A stretch of 62,741 bases of DNA, from NCBI GenBank assembly GCA_002224055.1, contig AZLU01000125.1:57716-120456 (forward strand), read 5' to 3'. Of the stretch, positions 47,573 through 59,963 are shown one piece after another. Origin of the DNA: Pezizomycotina sp. ARF18. Taxonomy: Eukaryota > Ascomycota. The position numbers and the translations under genes were made by a program. The number at the start of each line of letters is the position of its first letter. Within the stretch, counting starts at the first letter, position 1. The notes under the pieces are model-generated. The model saw nothing but the letters and a program-made list of their open reading frames with translations, was not told the DNA's origin and searched no databases.

Positions 47573-47619
<47 letters not shown>
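47573..47619. repeat. T-run followed directly by A-run
   Basis: About 29 T then 18 A, a self-complementary tract. Similar tracts occur at 22193-22245, 24495-24522 and 59623-59670. Confidence 0.85.
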
Positions 47620-47740
47620 GGCTTTCGATTTTGGCTTCAGGAAGCCAAAAACGCCCCGAAGTTTTCGACCAGAAGATTGTCAGGCGAACCTTAGAATCTC
47701 CAGAGAGCGTAGGATCACCGTAAACACTCCGTCTCCAGGA

Positions 47741-48823
47741 TGGGATTCAATACAACCATCTCTCCTACGAGTTATGGTGGGTCTCTTTTTTTTTTTCTTT
47801 TCTCGACAATCTTCGCGGAGATCATGCGGTGGGAAGAATGAGATTACGGGAATACTGGAATATCATCGAAGACAAGAAAATTAGCTCATCCGGGACGGGC
47901 CGTTGTTTTTTTTTTTTTTTTTTTTTTGGTGCCTGGCTAATCTCGAAAATTGCTACTCTCCCAAGACGACCTGCTCAAAAATGTTGGGCCATGACCGATT
48001 GTTGGACTTGCCTGAAGAGTCGTCACCCATGTGGATGGTGTCCTGTTGTAAGTTGCGAATGTTATTTTATTTCATTTCTCTATTTATTGATTGATCTATT
48101 TCACGATTCTTTTCATATTTTTCAGATCTTTCAATGTTATTTGTCTATTATTCACTGAATATCGCGATCGACATCATCGTGATTTTGCGCTTTAACAATC
48201 GCTAACATTTACACCATTTCTAGAGCGGCACGTGTGTACCTAACGAACCACCCTCGCCGCTCCTATTCCCGCTGTTGACACCGATATTCAAGGACGACAT
48301 CTGCCCGCACTGGTCGAACGCTGGGAACTTCGAGCGAAGCCCATGATGTGCAACGTTTCGACCATCACCTTCCTATCCTCCCTCATCTCCATCCTCGCTA
48401 CCATAACCGTCATCGTCATCCTCTTCCTCATCATCCTCTTCTTCAGGTGTCTCTGCCGGAGACGGCAGCGGGAGCGCTTCCCACCGCACTTGCTTGTCAT
48501 CGACAGGAGGGATTCCGAGTCCGCAATTGCGGACGAGCGGACGAGCTTGCTGGGTAGGTTCCGCAGACGAGCTCAAAACTACGGCTCTGCGACGCCGAGT
48601 TCGCCGGCGCCGAAGAGGCGGCAGAGCTTTTGGGTATACAATACTATGCCCGCGTCTGCCGCGAGTACGCAATCGAAACCCCTGCCGACTCCAAGGCAGA
48701 TCAACAGCTCGGACGGAAGCGGGCACGACGATGACGTTTCGGTTCATGATGGGCACGAAGAGCGGGCAGGGCCACGAGTACGAGGTCGGAGTGGGAGGAG
48801 CGGAGGAGACAGCTCCTAGGTAA
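47741..48823 (+). CDS. PSI-domain single-pass membrane protein
   Basis: Fungal plexin-semaphorin-integrin (PSI) type protein. A proposed first exon reads MGFNTTISPTSYG and ends at GTGGGT. The PSI-like Cys cluster is DCWTCLKSRHPCGWCPV, followed by an intron (about 48050-48223), then SGTCVPNEPPSPLLFPLLTP and DDICPHW. After the conserved CNVSTITFLSSL comes one membrane helix, ISILATITVIVILFLIILFF, then a basic CLCRRRQRERF stop-transfer and a cytosolic Ser/Arg-rich tail with SLLGRFRRRAQNYG. It is probably an N-out membrane protein of unknown role. One base is missing near 48318 (the conserved frame before it reads ERWELRAKP). The exact start and last residues are uncertain. Confidence 0.75.
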
Positions 48824-49608
48824 ACGTACCAATGTGGAGCAGTAAATATTTACCTTTTTTTTTTTTTTTTTTTTTTCTGCTTCGATTTTCCTTCGGTGTG
48901 CATATATTATTTCTAAAACCTGCATCCTTTTACTTTTTCTCTTGTCCACATTCCTTTCTTTTTCCTTGTCCTCTTTCTTCGCAACGATTAATATTATCCT
49001 GGTTTTTGTTCTTGTGTATTTCATGAGTTAGGTTGTATGTGGTATGTGTTGGTTATATGGGCATTATTGTATATATATGAGTGTTTTGCAATGAGATATC
49101 CAGTGTGTTTTCTGGGCGCTCTGGTGCCCCCACTGATCACAAGTTATATTCTGTGTAACGAGGTTTGAGGTTTGATAAGTGGAAAATTTGGCTAGAAGTT
49201 CAATAGAACTTAAGTAGGTGCACGTGGAGGCAACGATGCGATATTATATGAGTAATATTCGGAATGTCTGGTAGAACGGGACGTGATATCTTCTTGAGAG
49301 AGAACGCGAGTCATTCAAAGCCAAACGCGCGTTGGAGGCAATCTACGAGAGGCGAAAACACTTCCGTCTGATATTCTTCATCGTATTGATATTACCATTT
49401 CTGGTCTTGTTTCGCGGGGGAGGCGCTCTCTGCCCTTTACGAATATATATAATATATTTTCATTGATTTGTTTATTTCTTGTGTGTTTTTATTTTTATTT
49501 TATATAATTTATTTATATTTATTTTAATTTCTTTATATTATTTTCTGTGGTGGAGTATCACCATAAATTACCTGCAAGCCTGTTTAATTAATTTTTCCAT
49601 CCAACCAG

Positions 49609-49896
49609 CAGCTCTGATACCTGACAGAACTGCAGCGATTAGAGGGAATCGCCATCATCGCGATAAAAACGGACCGCAATCTACTACCGACGCCTCCCAA
49701 TGACCTCACAGAACGTTTTTGTAATACTACCTTCGATCAAACTTTTTACCGCTCTCTCTCTTATATTCTCTCTTTTTCACGTTGTTATTCCTGGGTTCCA
49801 TTTCTTAGACAGGAGAGAAGCTCCACACTCTTCCCTGTCGCAACTGCCTTCTACTCGGGATGGGATCGGAATTTATATTCCACAAACTATACTTGA
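49609..49896 (+). pseudogene. Open exon-like fragment, unrecognised
   Basis: An acceptor-like CCAACCAG ends at 49608. From 49618 one frame stays open for 92 codons without an ATG start: YLTELQRLEGIAIIAIKTDR, NLLPTPPNDLTERF, later SWVPFLRQERSSTLFPVA. The first 35 codons look like real protein; the rest is less convincing. No partner exon was found, so it may be a gene fragment. Confidence 0.25.
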
Positions 49897-50374
49897 GAGA
49901 ACATTATGAATCCTTGCAAAAGGGCAATATATCGAAAACACGTCCATTCGAATACGTTTCCCGAAAGGAAAAAGAAAAAAGGACATGGGAGCTTCTTCTA
50001 GTGTTCAATTCCGCGAGTGACTCCATTCCACAGAGTCACGGATAAAAAAAATAAAAAATAGTCTTCGAATCGAGAAGTAATTATTATAAGTCTTGCATCA
50101 ATTTAAAATGAAGCGTTCTAATTAACCGTTTTTGGTTTTTGCGGAAGGTCTGATCCTATTGGGTGGAGCTGGCTCCGGACAATTCACGCACGTCGCACAC
50201 AAAACATCTAAAGTCTCCAGAAAAAAGAGATATTTCTCTTCCTGGATGAATTTGAACAGGTATCGTTTTTCACTTTCATTAAACAAAATTATTGCTACTG
50301 GGAGCTGGGAGCTGGGGAGCGAGAGCGAAAGGCTAACAATCGTGTTGAGTGTGGGATAGAATTTCAGGATTTAA

Positions 50375-50626
50375 CTAAAACCTTGGCGAAGCGCAAGAGA
50401 TGCAAACGGTAATGTGCTTCTGGCGAAACCCCCGGACGAAAGGTCCTGATGGTCCAGAATATCTTTCACTTCTCACGGTCGAGCCTCCGAACAGCATCGA
50501 CTAGCTAGGAAGCTGGAGCCAGAAGGAAATCTCGTCTGAAATTCTAAAACGGGAAGCGACGGACTACTGAATGTCCTCCGTTTCGGTGTAACAAAAATTT
50601 CCTGGGACGGATTCCAAGCTTGCTAG
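50375..50626 (+). pseudogene. Decayed coding fragment with two internal stops
   Basis: One frame of 83 codons reads LKPWRSARDANGNVLLAKPP, stop, WSRISFTSHGRASEQHRLAR, KLEPEGNLV, stop, NSKTGSDGLLNVLRFGVTKI and SWDGFQAC. The two internal stops are both TGA, and the frame ends at TAG. Family not recognised. Confidence 0.3.
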
Positions 50627-50749
50627 TTTGTGAAAGCGTCGGCGAGTTGTTGGTCTTATTCGTTTTTATATTGAATTTAAAGAAAAAAAAAAAATAACCT
50701 TTTGGCTACTTTTAATAAATACAGGAGAAAATTGGCGGGCTAGACAAGA

Positions 50750-50917
50750 GATTGGCTGCACGCTGGCTTGGCTGGGTCCCCGACCGAGGCTTCGAAAGAG
50801 CATTCCATGCGGGGCATTAAGTATTTTGCGAATAGCACCCTTCTAAGCTCTCTCCTCCGCGGACTTATCCGAGTCGCTGCGTGGCGATTATTCTGCCCCT
50901 GCCGCTGTGCGCACTAG
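50750..50917 (+). pseudogene. Coding-like fragment next to the decayed one
   Basis: A frame preceded by an acceptor-like AATACAG reads DWLHAGLAGSPTEASKEHSM, RGIKYFANSTLLSSLLRGLI, RVAAWRLFCPCRCAH and stops. It may belong to the same decayed locus as 50375-50626. No known family. Confidence 0.25.
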
Positions 50918-52329
50918 GCATATAATAAAATAACCCTTTTCAATCTGTTTCTGCAATGTTTCTCAAGCCTTTTGCAATGCTAACCCGCTTTCGTTCTGGG
51001 ACCAAGCACCTACTCCAAAGTAAATTGGCCCATCTGTTGCCGTATTAGTGGTGCTGCGTGTTGATAAGCTTATACCAAGGAACCCTCTTCATGAATCTGA
51101 ACGCGACGAAATATCACCCCAGAGTCCAACAAGGATCTTCAGGAAAAGAACTTGATTATGGTGTGCGCAGAGCGTACTTGTGATAATGGTCTTTAATGAA
51201 GGAGACAACACCATCCTGCTCTCCATCACGACCTCAAATACTCCACTTCACGGCAAAAAGTAGTATTCTTTTCAAGAAAAAAATTTTTTTTTCTTTTTTT
51301 CTTCCTTTCTTTTTCTTTTTCTTCTCTAACGCTCTTTGCGTAAAGAGGTGATACCGAAAAAGGGAAACGTTCCAGTAGAAGGACCTAGACCCACATCTGC
51401 GTGGTCGGAACATGGGAATGGGTAATTTTATTTTAATATATTTTTTGCTTTATTTTTACTCAAAAATTTCTTTTTTATATTACAACTCGTCTAGCTTATT
51501 ACGAAAAACAGCCAATACCCGTTTCCGCCGGTGAATATTGGAAAGGCGACTGGCTGGGCCCTCAGGGAAGCAGCAAAAAAAAAAAAAAAAAAAAAAGTAA
51601 CGTGTGCGTGAGAGGGGTAGCGCGCATGATACATAACCCACGCGAGCGAGGCAAGTCCCAGCTACCAGATCCCCAAGGTTCGTTCACCGCCCACAACGCC
51701 TTTTTTTTTTTTTTTTTTTTTTTTGTGAACTTTGCTTTGCTTGTTATTGTAAGGTCTTACGCACCTATACACTGCGATCTAGTCTATCAGGTCCGATTTC
51801 TACCTTTCTTTTTATAATTCTGGGTTGTGCATTTATATTTTATATACCGCACTAAAATATATCTTTTTATTTTATTTTTTTTTTTTTTTAGAAAGAAAAA
51901 GGCAGTGGCCACGAGCGAGCCGCCCCCCCACCATCATAGGTATCCCCCTTTTATACGGAGTTGGGATTCTAAAGTGCCGACTTGTTGAAAGGGAGAGGAA
52001 AAAGGAACTGGAAGGAAACAAGGAAAAGAAAAGGAAGGAATATCATATGAAGAATTGAATGAAGAAAAATTTTCCTCTCTGTTTTTTCCCTTTCCCTTAA
52101 TATCTATCAAAACGACGAGATGGAAGCAATAATGAGGGGGTGATATCCAGAGCGACAACTTTTTTCCCTTGTGCTTGCAATTTTATTTTTGCCTCCTTCG
52201 ATCGTCTTTCAATCTTTTTTCTTCCTCTCCTCTATTAATTTCATTTTCTCTTCTTTGGAAAATATATACGACGCCCCAAGAAACACAATTTTCATCGACC
52301 TCATCTTCGCGAATAGCCCAGTTACAGAG

Positions 52330-55300
52330 ATGCAGAGCGCTACTCAATCGTTCGACACTGATGAAGACAGCTTGATTGTTCTTCCTCGATCTAAGGATGC
52401 TGCGGGAAAACACGAGAAACGAGCATTCCAAAGCGACGTCGAAGCCGAGCGTGCCTGGCTTGTCGTACTAGAAAACAAAGGCAAGTTCTACTGCGATCGC
52501 CATCTGTTATATCGTCGGATTGGCGATAACGCTTTGTGTTTAAAAAAAATGTTCCTCCACCTGCTCGGGAGAACAATTTGTGCGCCGAAGAAGTTGGATC
52601 TCGTTCTTAAAGCCTTACTATAAACTTAAGAAAAATAAATTGTGGTAGTTATTTAATAGAAAAAAAAAAGAAAGAAACGGTGAAACGGCCGGAGCGTCGC
52701 TAACTCGCAATAATAGTGTGATACACCAACGTCCGGACCATGCTCGAGCTGTGCATCAGCCTCATTACTATGCAAATTCTCCGATGAAACGGAGGATAAG
52801 AGAAAAGTTGGACCTGCTAGGTTAGCTGAAATGACTAAACCTTGAAAGAACTTTTCGTGATAATTTCTCCTTTTCCTTTGAAACTAACACCGAATCGCTT
52901 ATTGCAGACGAATGCGGCATTTAGAGGCCACTGTTCAAGAGCTCACCCAAAAACTCGAAATTGCTGAGAGCAAACTTCGTGAGAAGGAGGAAGCCGCGTC
53001 GCAGAGCTCAAAAGCGGCATCTTCCGTTTCGTCGCTCACGCCAATGCCCAGTCACCAACGTCAAAAGTCGGCTCGGATACTGCCGACACCCAGAGACGAA
53101 TGTCATACAATAGCAAATCCGAAGTTGATACCGTTGTGAGAAGGGGTTCTACCAATCGTCTCATTAGTACTAAAGATAACCCGGTTCCTCTATACTATGG
53201 TCCCACTTCAGGCACTGGATTCGTGACTTCTGTGCAGGACTTTTGTTCAGACGCTTGGTTACCAGACGTCCGCGAATTGGATACAGTCAGACTCAGATGC
53301 AGTTCATCCAAGCGTGCAACTGGATGCACGGGTGAGGAACTGTTAGATCTTAGGGTATACCTCCCGCCGAGAGACACTGGGGAAAAGCTCATCGCAGTGT
53401 ATAAAGACACTATTCAAAGGTAAGAACTTCTCGAATTACTAGAAATTCTTTGCGATCTTGATGTTTCAACACCCGGAAATACTAATTTTAAACTTGCGCT
53501 ACCTCGCCTGACAACTTCCTCTAGAAATTTAGCTGCTTTATATTGGCCGTCAGCTCGGGAAAAGTTCAGCCGCGTTTATGACGCCCCTATATACCTTTCC
53601 GACGAACGCACCTTGACCAGTTGCTTTTGCTTCACAATGATAATATTGGCGTATGGATGCCTGTCTCTGGATTCGAGTGACCTCCCTGGGGTGCCAAATC
53701 AAGATCCCTCTCGGTAAGCCATTATGCGCTTCCTATCGCTCCCTAGATTGACTTTATAGATGCTAACGTTGCCATGCTAAAGACCAGGTTGGGAATATTA
53801 TAAGTGCGCAAGGAAGTATCATGATCTCAACAAGGCTAGATATCATCTTGATGACGCGCTAGGTGACACCGTCTCCGCAGAATAAACTGGCCCTCTTGGG
53901 GGACTTCGCTGAACTAATATGTGTATTTCGATAGTCTTAACGATCATGGCCATTTATCTCGACAGTTTAGCTCTGCCCTCACCTTCATGGATGGCCGTGG
54001 GTTCACTGGCACGAGTTTGCTTAGACTTAGGACTCCATCTACGACAACCTCCAGGGCTTTACAGCACCATAGAGTTGGAGATAAGGAATCGGACGTTCTG
54101 GGGGCATATAACCTTGATCGCAAACTTGCTTTACAATTTGGTCGACCCCCCGTATTTCAGGAGGATGAAATCGAGATTGAACTTCCAGGTTATTACGACG
54201 CCGGAGGTGTTTTAAACGACTTCTACGAGGAAACCCCAAAGACTATCGACGTGGGATTGCAGGTGTTCCGTATGATCGTGCAAAACTCGATGGTTAGCAA
54301 CCGGATTCTCAAGCTCGACTCCAGCACTCAGACTGAAGATGAACTGGAGCGGAGCATCAATGAGATTGAAGAGAAGATTATAAGTTACCAACGGGAGGCA
54401 GGTTCGGTGTACGATCTGCGGAACAATGAACCTCTTGATCCTCTAGTAGTCAAATGTAAGAAAGTCCCCCTGTGTGGTCTTGGTCTATCTCGCGCTTATT
54501 ATCATACGATGAGATACCAGCATGCTGAGTTTCTTATTTTCTTATTTAGTTTTATGCCATCTTATTGGCTCGCGGCTGTCTATTAATCGATTTTTTACCG
54601 ATACAACTCTAAGCCAAACGTTTAGGACGCAGAGTCTTCTTCGATCCCTGGAGGTTGGCAGACTAATGGTACACATTCTTCGACGCGCGATCAAATGGCC
54701 GAACTGGGAAGTCGCATTTAAATACCAGCAAAATGAATTGACTTACCAGGTCATAACCAAAGCGGCGATAACACTTCTTCTGGGGTATCATCTCCTCGAG
54801 CACCAGGTCCAGCTTGATGCCCCCGGGAATATCAGAATATGTATGGAAGTTTTGAAAGAGGCATCTTCTGAGCGGCCGACGGCAGCGCAGGGGCTGGAGG
54901 TCATCGATAACCTTGCAACTACCTTTCACTTCCAAATCGCCCAATCTCCGACCTCCCGTAGCGATCCGATACCGACCTGTCGGGAACATTACCCTGGTAG
55001 TACGGGCGTCCCTGCTCCGGCTATTGCCGCTCAAACCGTTGCGTACCACCCGGACGACGCCGATGCTAGCAGATCGTACGGCGGGTACGGACAAAACGTG
55101 CTGTCTCCACGGCAGCTTCCGCACGTCGATCCTTCCCTGTCCGTTGGCATGCAGGCGCAACATTTGCGGCAAAGTTCCGCGGAACTGCACTGGCAGAGCT
55201 CGAAGTCCTGGCCGTCGATCAGCGTTGTCGGTCCGGGGACCGATCCGGGGTTGCTCACCACCACTACGCGGGTGAGCACGGCCAGCACGTGGAAATGCAG

Positions 55301-55429
55301 TGGCCGGACGCTGTAAATAATGTCGGGTGGGATATTTTGACTAAGGTGCTTGGGTCACCGCTAGGTCCGTCCATGGACTCGTCACTGATGTCCATCCCAC
55401 ATGAACAGCAAGAGGATGAATTGGAGTAA
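52330..55429 (+). CDS. Zn2Cys6 transcription factor 3
   Basis: N-terminus MQSATQSFDTDEDSLIVLPR. The zinc cluster is damaged by frame errors and interrupted, but RRRSRACLACRTRK (about 52440-52480) and a downstream Cys-rich patch with RENNLCAEE (about 52560-52600) give its two halves. A coiled-coil linker follows: MRHLEATVQELTQKLEIAES then KLREKEEAA. The middle homology region includes NLAALYWPSAREKFSRVYDA, SWMAVGSLARVCLDLGLHLR, STIELEIRNRTFWGAYNLD and RKLALQFGRPPVFQEDEIEI, the classic fungal_trans core. The C-terminal part is helical (LEVGRLMVHILRRAIKWPNW) and then disordered, ending VGWDILTKVLGSPLGPSMD and EQQEDELE with TAA. Introns lie near 52800-52910, 53420-53520 and 53715-53790. Targets unknown. 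Confidence 0.88.
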
Positions 55430-56600
55430 GAATTTCTTTCCTCTTTGCAATCTCTAGAATGGTTTTACTTCGACAGAGTCTCGTTCCGAGATCAATGCCC
55501 ATAACGGGCACTTGGGAGATCCAGACTCCCCTTTTTCATATTCTTTTTTTTTATCCCTTCTTTTATCCAACTTTACGATTGAACTTTAGCGACATTTTTT
55601 GGGTGTCTTTCCTTCTTTTATTCTCTTTCTACGACATTATTACTTTCAAAGTGTAAGTATAGTACGTACAAATTTTGTTTTTCTTCTACTATATACATAT
55701 TCTTATCATACTCGGTCGTTTTTCCCCTTTCTTTGGGTTTTATGTGCGATTCTTGATTCGGTTGTTCGGGCATATACGGTGTGCATTTTTTTTTTCGGTC
55801 CGGCTTTTGCTATTCAATTGTTGTTTTTTCTCAATCAATGTTGCAATTAAGTACATAAGTCTCTGCGCCGATGAAGGAATCAGGAATTTCGATATTTCTT
55901 TTCCCTTCTCATATTTAAAACTTCAACAGGATCCAGAGGAGGGGATGATCGTGTCGGCATCCCTTCTCTCACTAATTTTTCAACATGGCTTTTTCCTCTG
56001 CATGCGGTTTCCGATACGTTTTTTTTTTTTTTTTTAATATATATTTATGGTCTGATCTTACCCTCTTTCTTTTATGAAAAAAAAAAAAAAAAACAATAGG
56101 AATTGGGAGAGTTTGCTCGGGACTACACAGGAATAGCTTCGTCTATATAATAGTAATGGAAAGTGACACTGAAGCGCGCGTGTGCACGTGTTAACATTTG
56201 GTATATATAAATCACTCCTTTCTCTCACTTCATATATTGCTGCTGCGGTGGCAGCAAGTTTACGTCTGTGACTCGACTCGATCGTGACGATGAAACCATA
56301 TAAAACTACGGACTGAATAAAACTGTAGTGTTTATATTATTGTTTTTTTTTTTCAGACCGCCCTTTTTGCCAATGTTTAAGAATTACAAAAAAGAGCTAA
56401 CAAAAACAGTGATGTGCAAAGAAAAAGACTCCCAATGAGACCTCGAAACATGCAGAATAGATAAAGCAAAGCAAAAGGTAGGTGGGAAGCGCAAAAAAAC
56501 AGGAGGAATTAAGGATTGCTCTTAAATTCTTTTTTTTTTCGCGAAGATAATAGAATAGACGTTGAGGGAATCTTTATGTACCACTAGCCAGAAAATAATA

Positions 56601-56644
<44 letters not shown>

Positions 56645-56809
56645 CATAAAATAAATTAAGCTTGGGAAAAAACTATAAGGTACAACGCAGCACGAGAGAA
56701 ATACCGAAGACCCAGCGTCAGAAGAACGTTTCGCTATAATCTGAGTCGCACTTTCTATATTCAAAAACTCTTTCCTTGGATGTCGCTGTTGTTAGTTGAT
56801 GTTTAGGTT
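55430..56809. other. Spacer between convergent regulator 3 and verprolin genes
   Basis: T-rich 3' region, poly(T) and poly(A) runs, and a TAA microsatellite at 56605-56644. No gene seen. Confidence 0.5.
56605..56644. repeat. (TAA)n microsatellite
   Basis: About 13 uninterrupted TAA units, preceded by an imperfect extension from 56594. Confidence 0.9.
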
Positions 56810-58372
56810 TCATGGGTCTAGTAGGCTCAAGTCGAAAGGCTTAGTGCTACCTCTACCGCTCTTGTATAACCTCCCGCCCGGCGGGGGACCGACCCAGTCT
56901 TGCCTCGGCTGCGGCAGCTCCTGTTCCCTCTTCCACCGGAATCGGTTATCGTCCACCACGATCCGCATAGGTTTCGACGCGCCGTTAACGCCGCCGTTCT
57001 CTCCGCCCACGGTGGACCCTCTCCTGCTACCCCCTACCTTCATTTCACTCGTGAGCGTGAAGTTGTCGCGCCGCGGTCTGCTCGGCGGAGCGGCTGGGGG
57101 TGCTGGAGGCCCTGGCGGCGGTGGTGGTGGAGGTGCGGCCGGTGAGCTGGTTGGGATTCCCGACGCTATTTTGGCCGCTGTAGCAGCGATGTTCGGCGGT
57201 GGGAAAGACGGAGGTGGAGGAGGCGGTGGTGTGCTCCTGCTCGGTGGAGGCGCTGGCCGCGAGCTGGCGCTACTCGGGGGCGGGGTGGAGGTGGAGGAGC
57301 GGCGTGGGTGGAGGAGTAATCATGGACTGGGACGAAGTGGGCGAATGCCCTCTCCGTCCAGGTATAGGTCGTAGTTGCGCGACGCTCGGCGGTAGCGGCG
57401 GGGCGCTGCTTGTCGGTATTGGTGGTGGGCCGGACGGGGGCGGTGGCGCCATCTTTGACGGAGCATCGTGGCGTGCGGGCGGTGGCGGTGGCGGTATCGA
57501 TGCCGAGGAATGCGGACGGATGGCGCTCGACGATGCTATTCTTCGGGCTGGATTCAACGGCCCGAGGGCGCTGGGACGCCGGGTAGCGGCGGCCGTCCCG
57601 GAGGCATTGGAGGCGTGCGTATGGAGGATGGTGGTGTTCGGTTAGGAGGAGGCTGAGGTGGTTTTGGGACGCTTCTCGACGTGACCGTTTCCGAGTCGGA
57701 TAGGTACGGGGAGTCTCCCGAAGCACCGGTGTCAACGCCTCCGCCTCTCTTTTTCAGCTTTGGTATTCCACCTATAGAAGGGAAAAGGTTAGTCATGTAA
57801 GTTGGAATTCGATCATCAGGCGAGCGTAAGAACTTCGAGATTTCTTCCACATACCAGCAAATAACCCTGCAAGCTGAGGTGGTGCTTCTGCTGCTGCTGC
57901 TGCTCCTGCACCGGCCCAGATCCACCGGAGTCGCTCGAGCTTCGCTGCCGACCGGGAACCTGAGGAGCCGATAATGACGGTGCTCCTGTCGGTATCCGTG
58001 GAGCCCAGCTGGCACAACACCACCGCCCCAGATTTCTTTGCGTCTCCTACTATCGGTGCACTTCGATCATTCGTTACTGCCTTCTTTAGTTTGATTCCCT
58101 TCGAGATGTCGCCTAGTAGAGCCCCCTAAAATTATTTCAAATTAAAAAGTTAATGTTAGACAAGATCCGTTACGAGCCCTTATCAGGTCTCTGCTTTTCC
58201 CAAACGATTCCTTCCTTTTGCTATACACCGGGGCGAATTAATTCTAGGACTTACTCTACCAGCTCCGGTAGGAGGTCTCGCGGCAGGCCGCCGGGAGGTG
58301 GTGGTGGAGGAGGCGGACCGCCGAATCCCGGCGGCGGCGGAGGTGGAGGTGGAGGAGTGGTGGTCCTGGCAT
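56810..58372 (-). CDS. VRP1: Verprolin/WIP-type actin regulator
   Basis: Proline-rich WASP-interacting protein that links actin to the Las17/WASP-Arp2/3 machinery at endocytic sites. The start MPGPP is followed by polyproline and Gly runs. After an intron at 58126-58254 comes the WH2 actin-binding motif ALLGDISKGIKLKKAVTNDR. A second conserved segment, LAGLFAGGIPKLKKRGGGVD, is split by an intron at 57772-57854. Long Pro-rich sequence follows (PKPPQPPPNRTPP, PPMPPGRPPLPGVPAPSG). The C-terminus carries the WASP-binding element: RIVVDDNRFRWKREQELPQP, then GRLYKSGRGSTKPFDLSLLD. Coding length about 450 residues. Frame errors occur near 58350 within the polyproline codons and several times between 57050 and 57650. 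The gene converges on regulator 3 and diverges from LSM8. Confidence 0.88.
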
Positions 58373-59271
58373 TGCTGCACTGACGGAGCTGTTGATGACT
58401 TTTGAGAGAGAGTCGAGGTTAGCTTGGAAGGTGACCGGGAAAGGTCAAAAGCACGGGGTGTGTTAATCCAGGTCAAGTGGAAGGTATTATATAGGTAACC
58501 CGTTTTTGTTTTTATTCTTACAAAGAACTGGGCTTGGACGGATAGTATGAAACAGGCAACCAATTCAGAGAAATGAGAATGAGTAAGAGCTTACGATTGA
58601 GATTACGACCTCAGCAAACGGTGATTGCGGGAGCTGTTCGCGTTGTTATGAATGGAATAGAAAAGGTAGGTTGCTGCCTGTACTGTATATTGCGGTGAAT
58701 GGTGATGTAGTGTGGGTGTTGTATTTACTTTGTACTGCGTGTCTGCCTTGTTCAGGTGAAGTCGTCATGCGATTAAAATAAATAGGGAAGAGAGAAGGAA
58801 ATACATAATAATAATAATAGGAGGAAGAAGATATTACCTACCACTCATGGAATTAAAAAAAAAAAAAAAAAAAAAAAATTTAGGAGCTTCGGTAATATTT
58901 TTAAATTTTTTTTTCCCCTCCGAATTCTTTATCACACTGCTGAGGCTCACCTTGACTGACGCCTTCTTAACGAAACTCTCGAACAATTAACGATCGATCC
59001 CTCCTTCAGTTACTCAAAGATCCCAAACAAAATAAACACAATTAAAGAAAGAAAAAAAAGGAAAAAAAAAAAAAAAATACGACCTTGATTGATTGACACT
59101 TAATTATTGAATAAGAACTATTTCTCTTTTGTCTACCATTTCCTTCCTCTCTTGATTAAAGCTCCAGTCGACAGTCTCTCGGCAGTACATTATTCTTTAT
59201 ACTTGACGAAAGCTCCCCATTAAAGCTATCCAGCTCTACTCGTCGCTGGGCGGCTTGAAAATAACGACTCG

Positions 59272-59306
<35 letters not shown>

Positions 59307-59376
59307 TTTTCTTCCGAAGCCGACGGACCTAAAAAAAAAAAACCGAAGACTCTCTTCACCGTGCAACGCTATAGCA
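58373..59376. promoter_or_regulatory. Divergent upstream region of verprolin and LSM8
   Basis: AT-rich with poly(A) and poly(T) runs (58855-58878, 59274-59298) and a final short leader before LSM8. No coding sequence recognised. Confidence 0.45.
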
Positions 59377-59623
59377 ATGTCGCAGCTATCCAGCTACATG
59401 GACAGTACGTATTCCTCTCGTCTCCTCCTCACTAAAAATAGGCTTCGTTGATCGCTAACAATCGGTGCGCTCTGTAGAGATGGTCACCGTCATCACCTCC
59501 GACGGGCGCACGTTAGTCGTAAGTTTTCCTGCTGGCAGCAACGTCGCTACTCCCTTACCGCGCCTTTCCCCGCGCCATCTACTCCAATTCCTCACTTCCT
59601 CTCAACCAGTTTAAATCCCATAC

Positions 59624-59670
<47 letters not shown>

Positions 59671-59963
59671 CAAAGAGCTCCCGGCATGAGAATCGCAGCC
59701 AACCAATTCTCTTTCTAATCTATCGTTTAGGGCAAGCTCATCGGCTGCGACCAGACCACGAACCTCATCCTCGAGCACACCGAAGAGCGCGTCCTGCAGC
59801 CGCCCGGGTCCGACGTCCCAGCGAAGTATCCGAGCACGGCCTGTACCTGATCCGCGGCGACAACGTCGTCCTCTGCGGCCTCGTCGACGAGAAGATGGAC
59901 TCTGAGATCGACTGGACCAAAGTCCGCGCCATGCCATTCGGGACGATAAAGCACGCGATGTAG
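59377..59963 (+). CDS. LSM8: U6 snRNA-associated Sm-like protein Lsm8
   Basis: Subunit of the nuclear Lsm2-8 ring that binds the U6 snRNA 3' end. Exon 1 reads MSQLSSYMD, followed by an intron at 59405-59477. KMVTVITSDGRTLV (Sm1 with the RNA-contacting Asp-Gly) precedes an intron at 59519-59730 that contains a T-run/A-run tract. The rest reads GKLIGCDQTTNLILEHTEER, VLQPPGSDV, then after one missing base near 59820 EHGLYLIRGDNVVLCGLVDE (Sm2: IRGDNV) and KMDSEIDWTKVRAMPFGTIK, ending HAM. Length about 100 residues, normal for Lsm8. The GLVDE ending of Sm2 and the following helix distinguish it from other Lsm proteins. Confidence 0.93.
59623..59670. repeat. T-run followed by A-run inside LSM8 intron 2
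   Basis: About 28 T directly followed by 20 A, self-complementary, wholly within the second intron. Confidence 0.85.

Larger units (their letters stand above)
46654..47740. promoter_or_regulatory. Divergent upstream region of the RNA ligase and PSI-protein genes
   Basis: Contains a perfect 18-bp tandem duplication at 46945-46980, a CAA-rich microsatellite at about 47398-47430, and a T29-A18 tract at 47573-47619. No gene recognised; a 124-codon minus frame at 47069-47443 is a translation of the repeats. Confidence 0.4.
48824..52329. other. 3.5 kb spacer with decayed coding fragments
   Basis: AT-rich with poly(T) and poly(A) runs (48856-48876, 51576-51596, 51702-51724). Coding-like fragments at 49609-49896, 50375-50626 and 50750-50917 are listed separately. 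A short tandem CTGGGAG repeat lies near 50298-50318. The last 250 bases are the T-rich leader of regulator 3. Confidence 0.4.
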
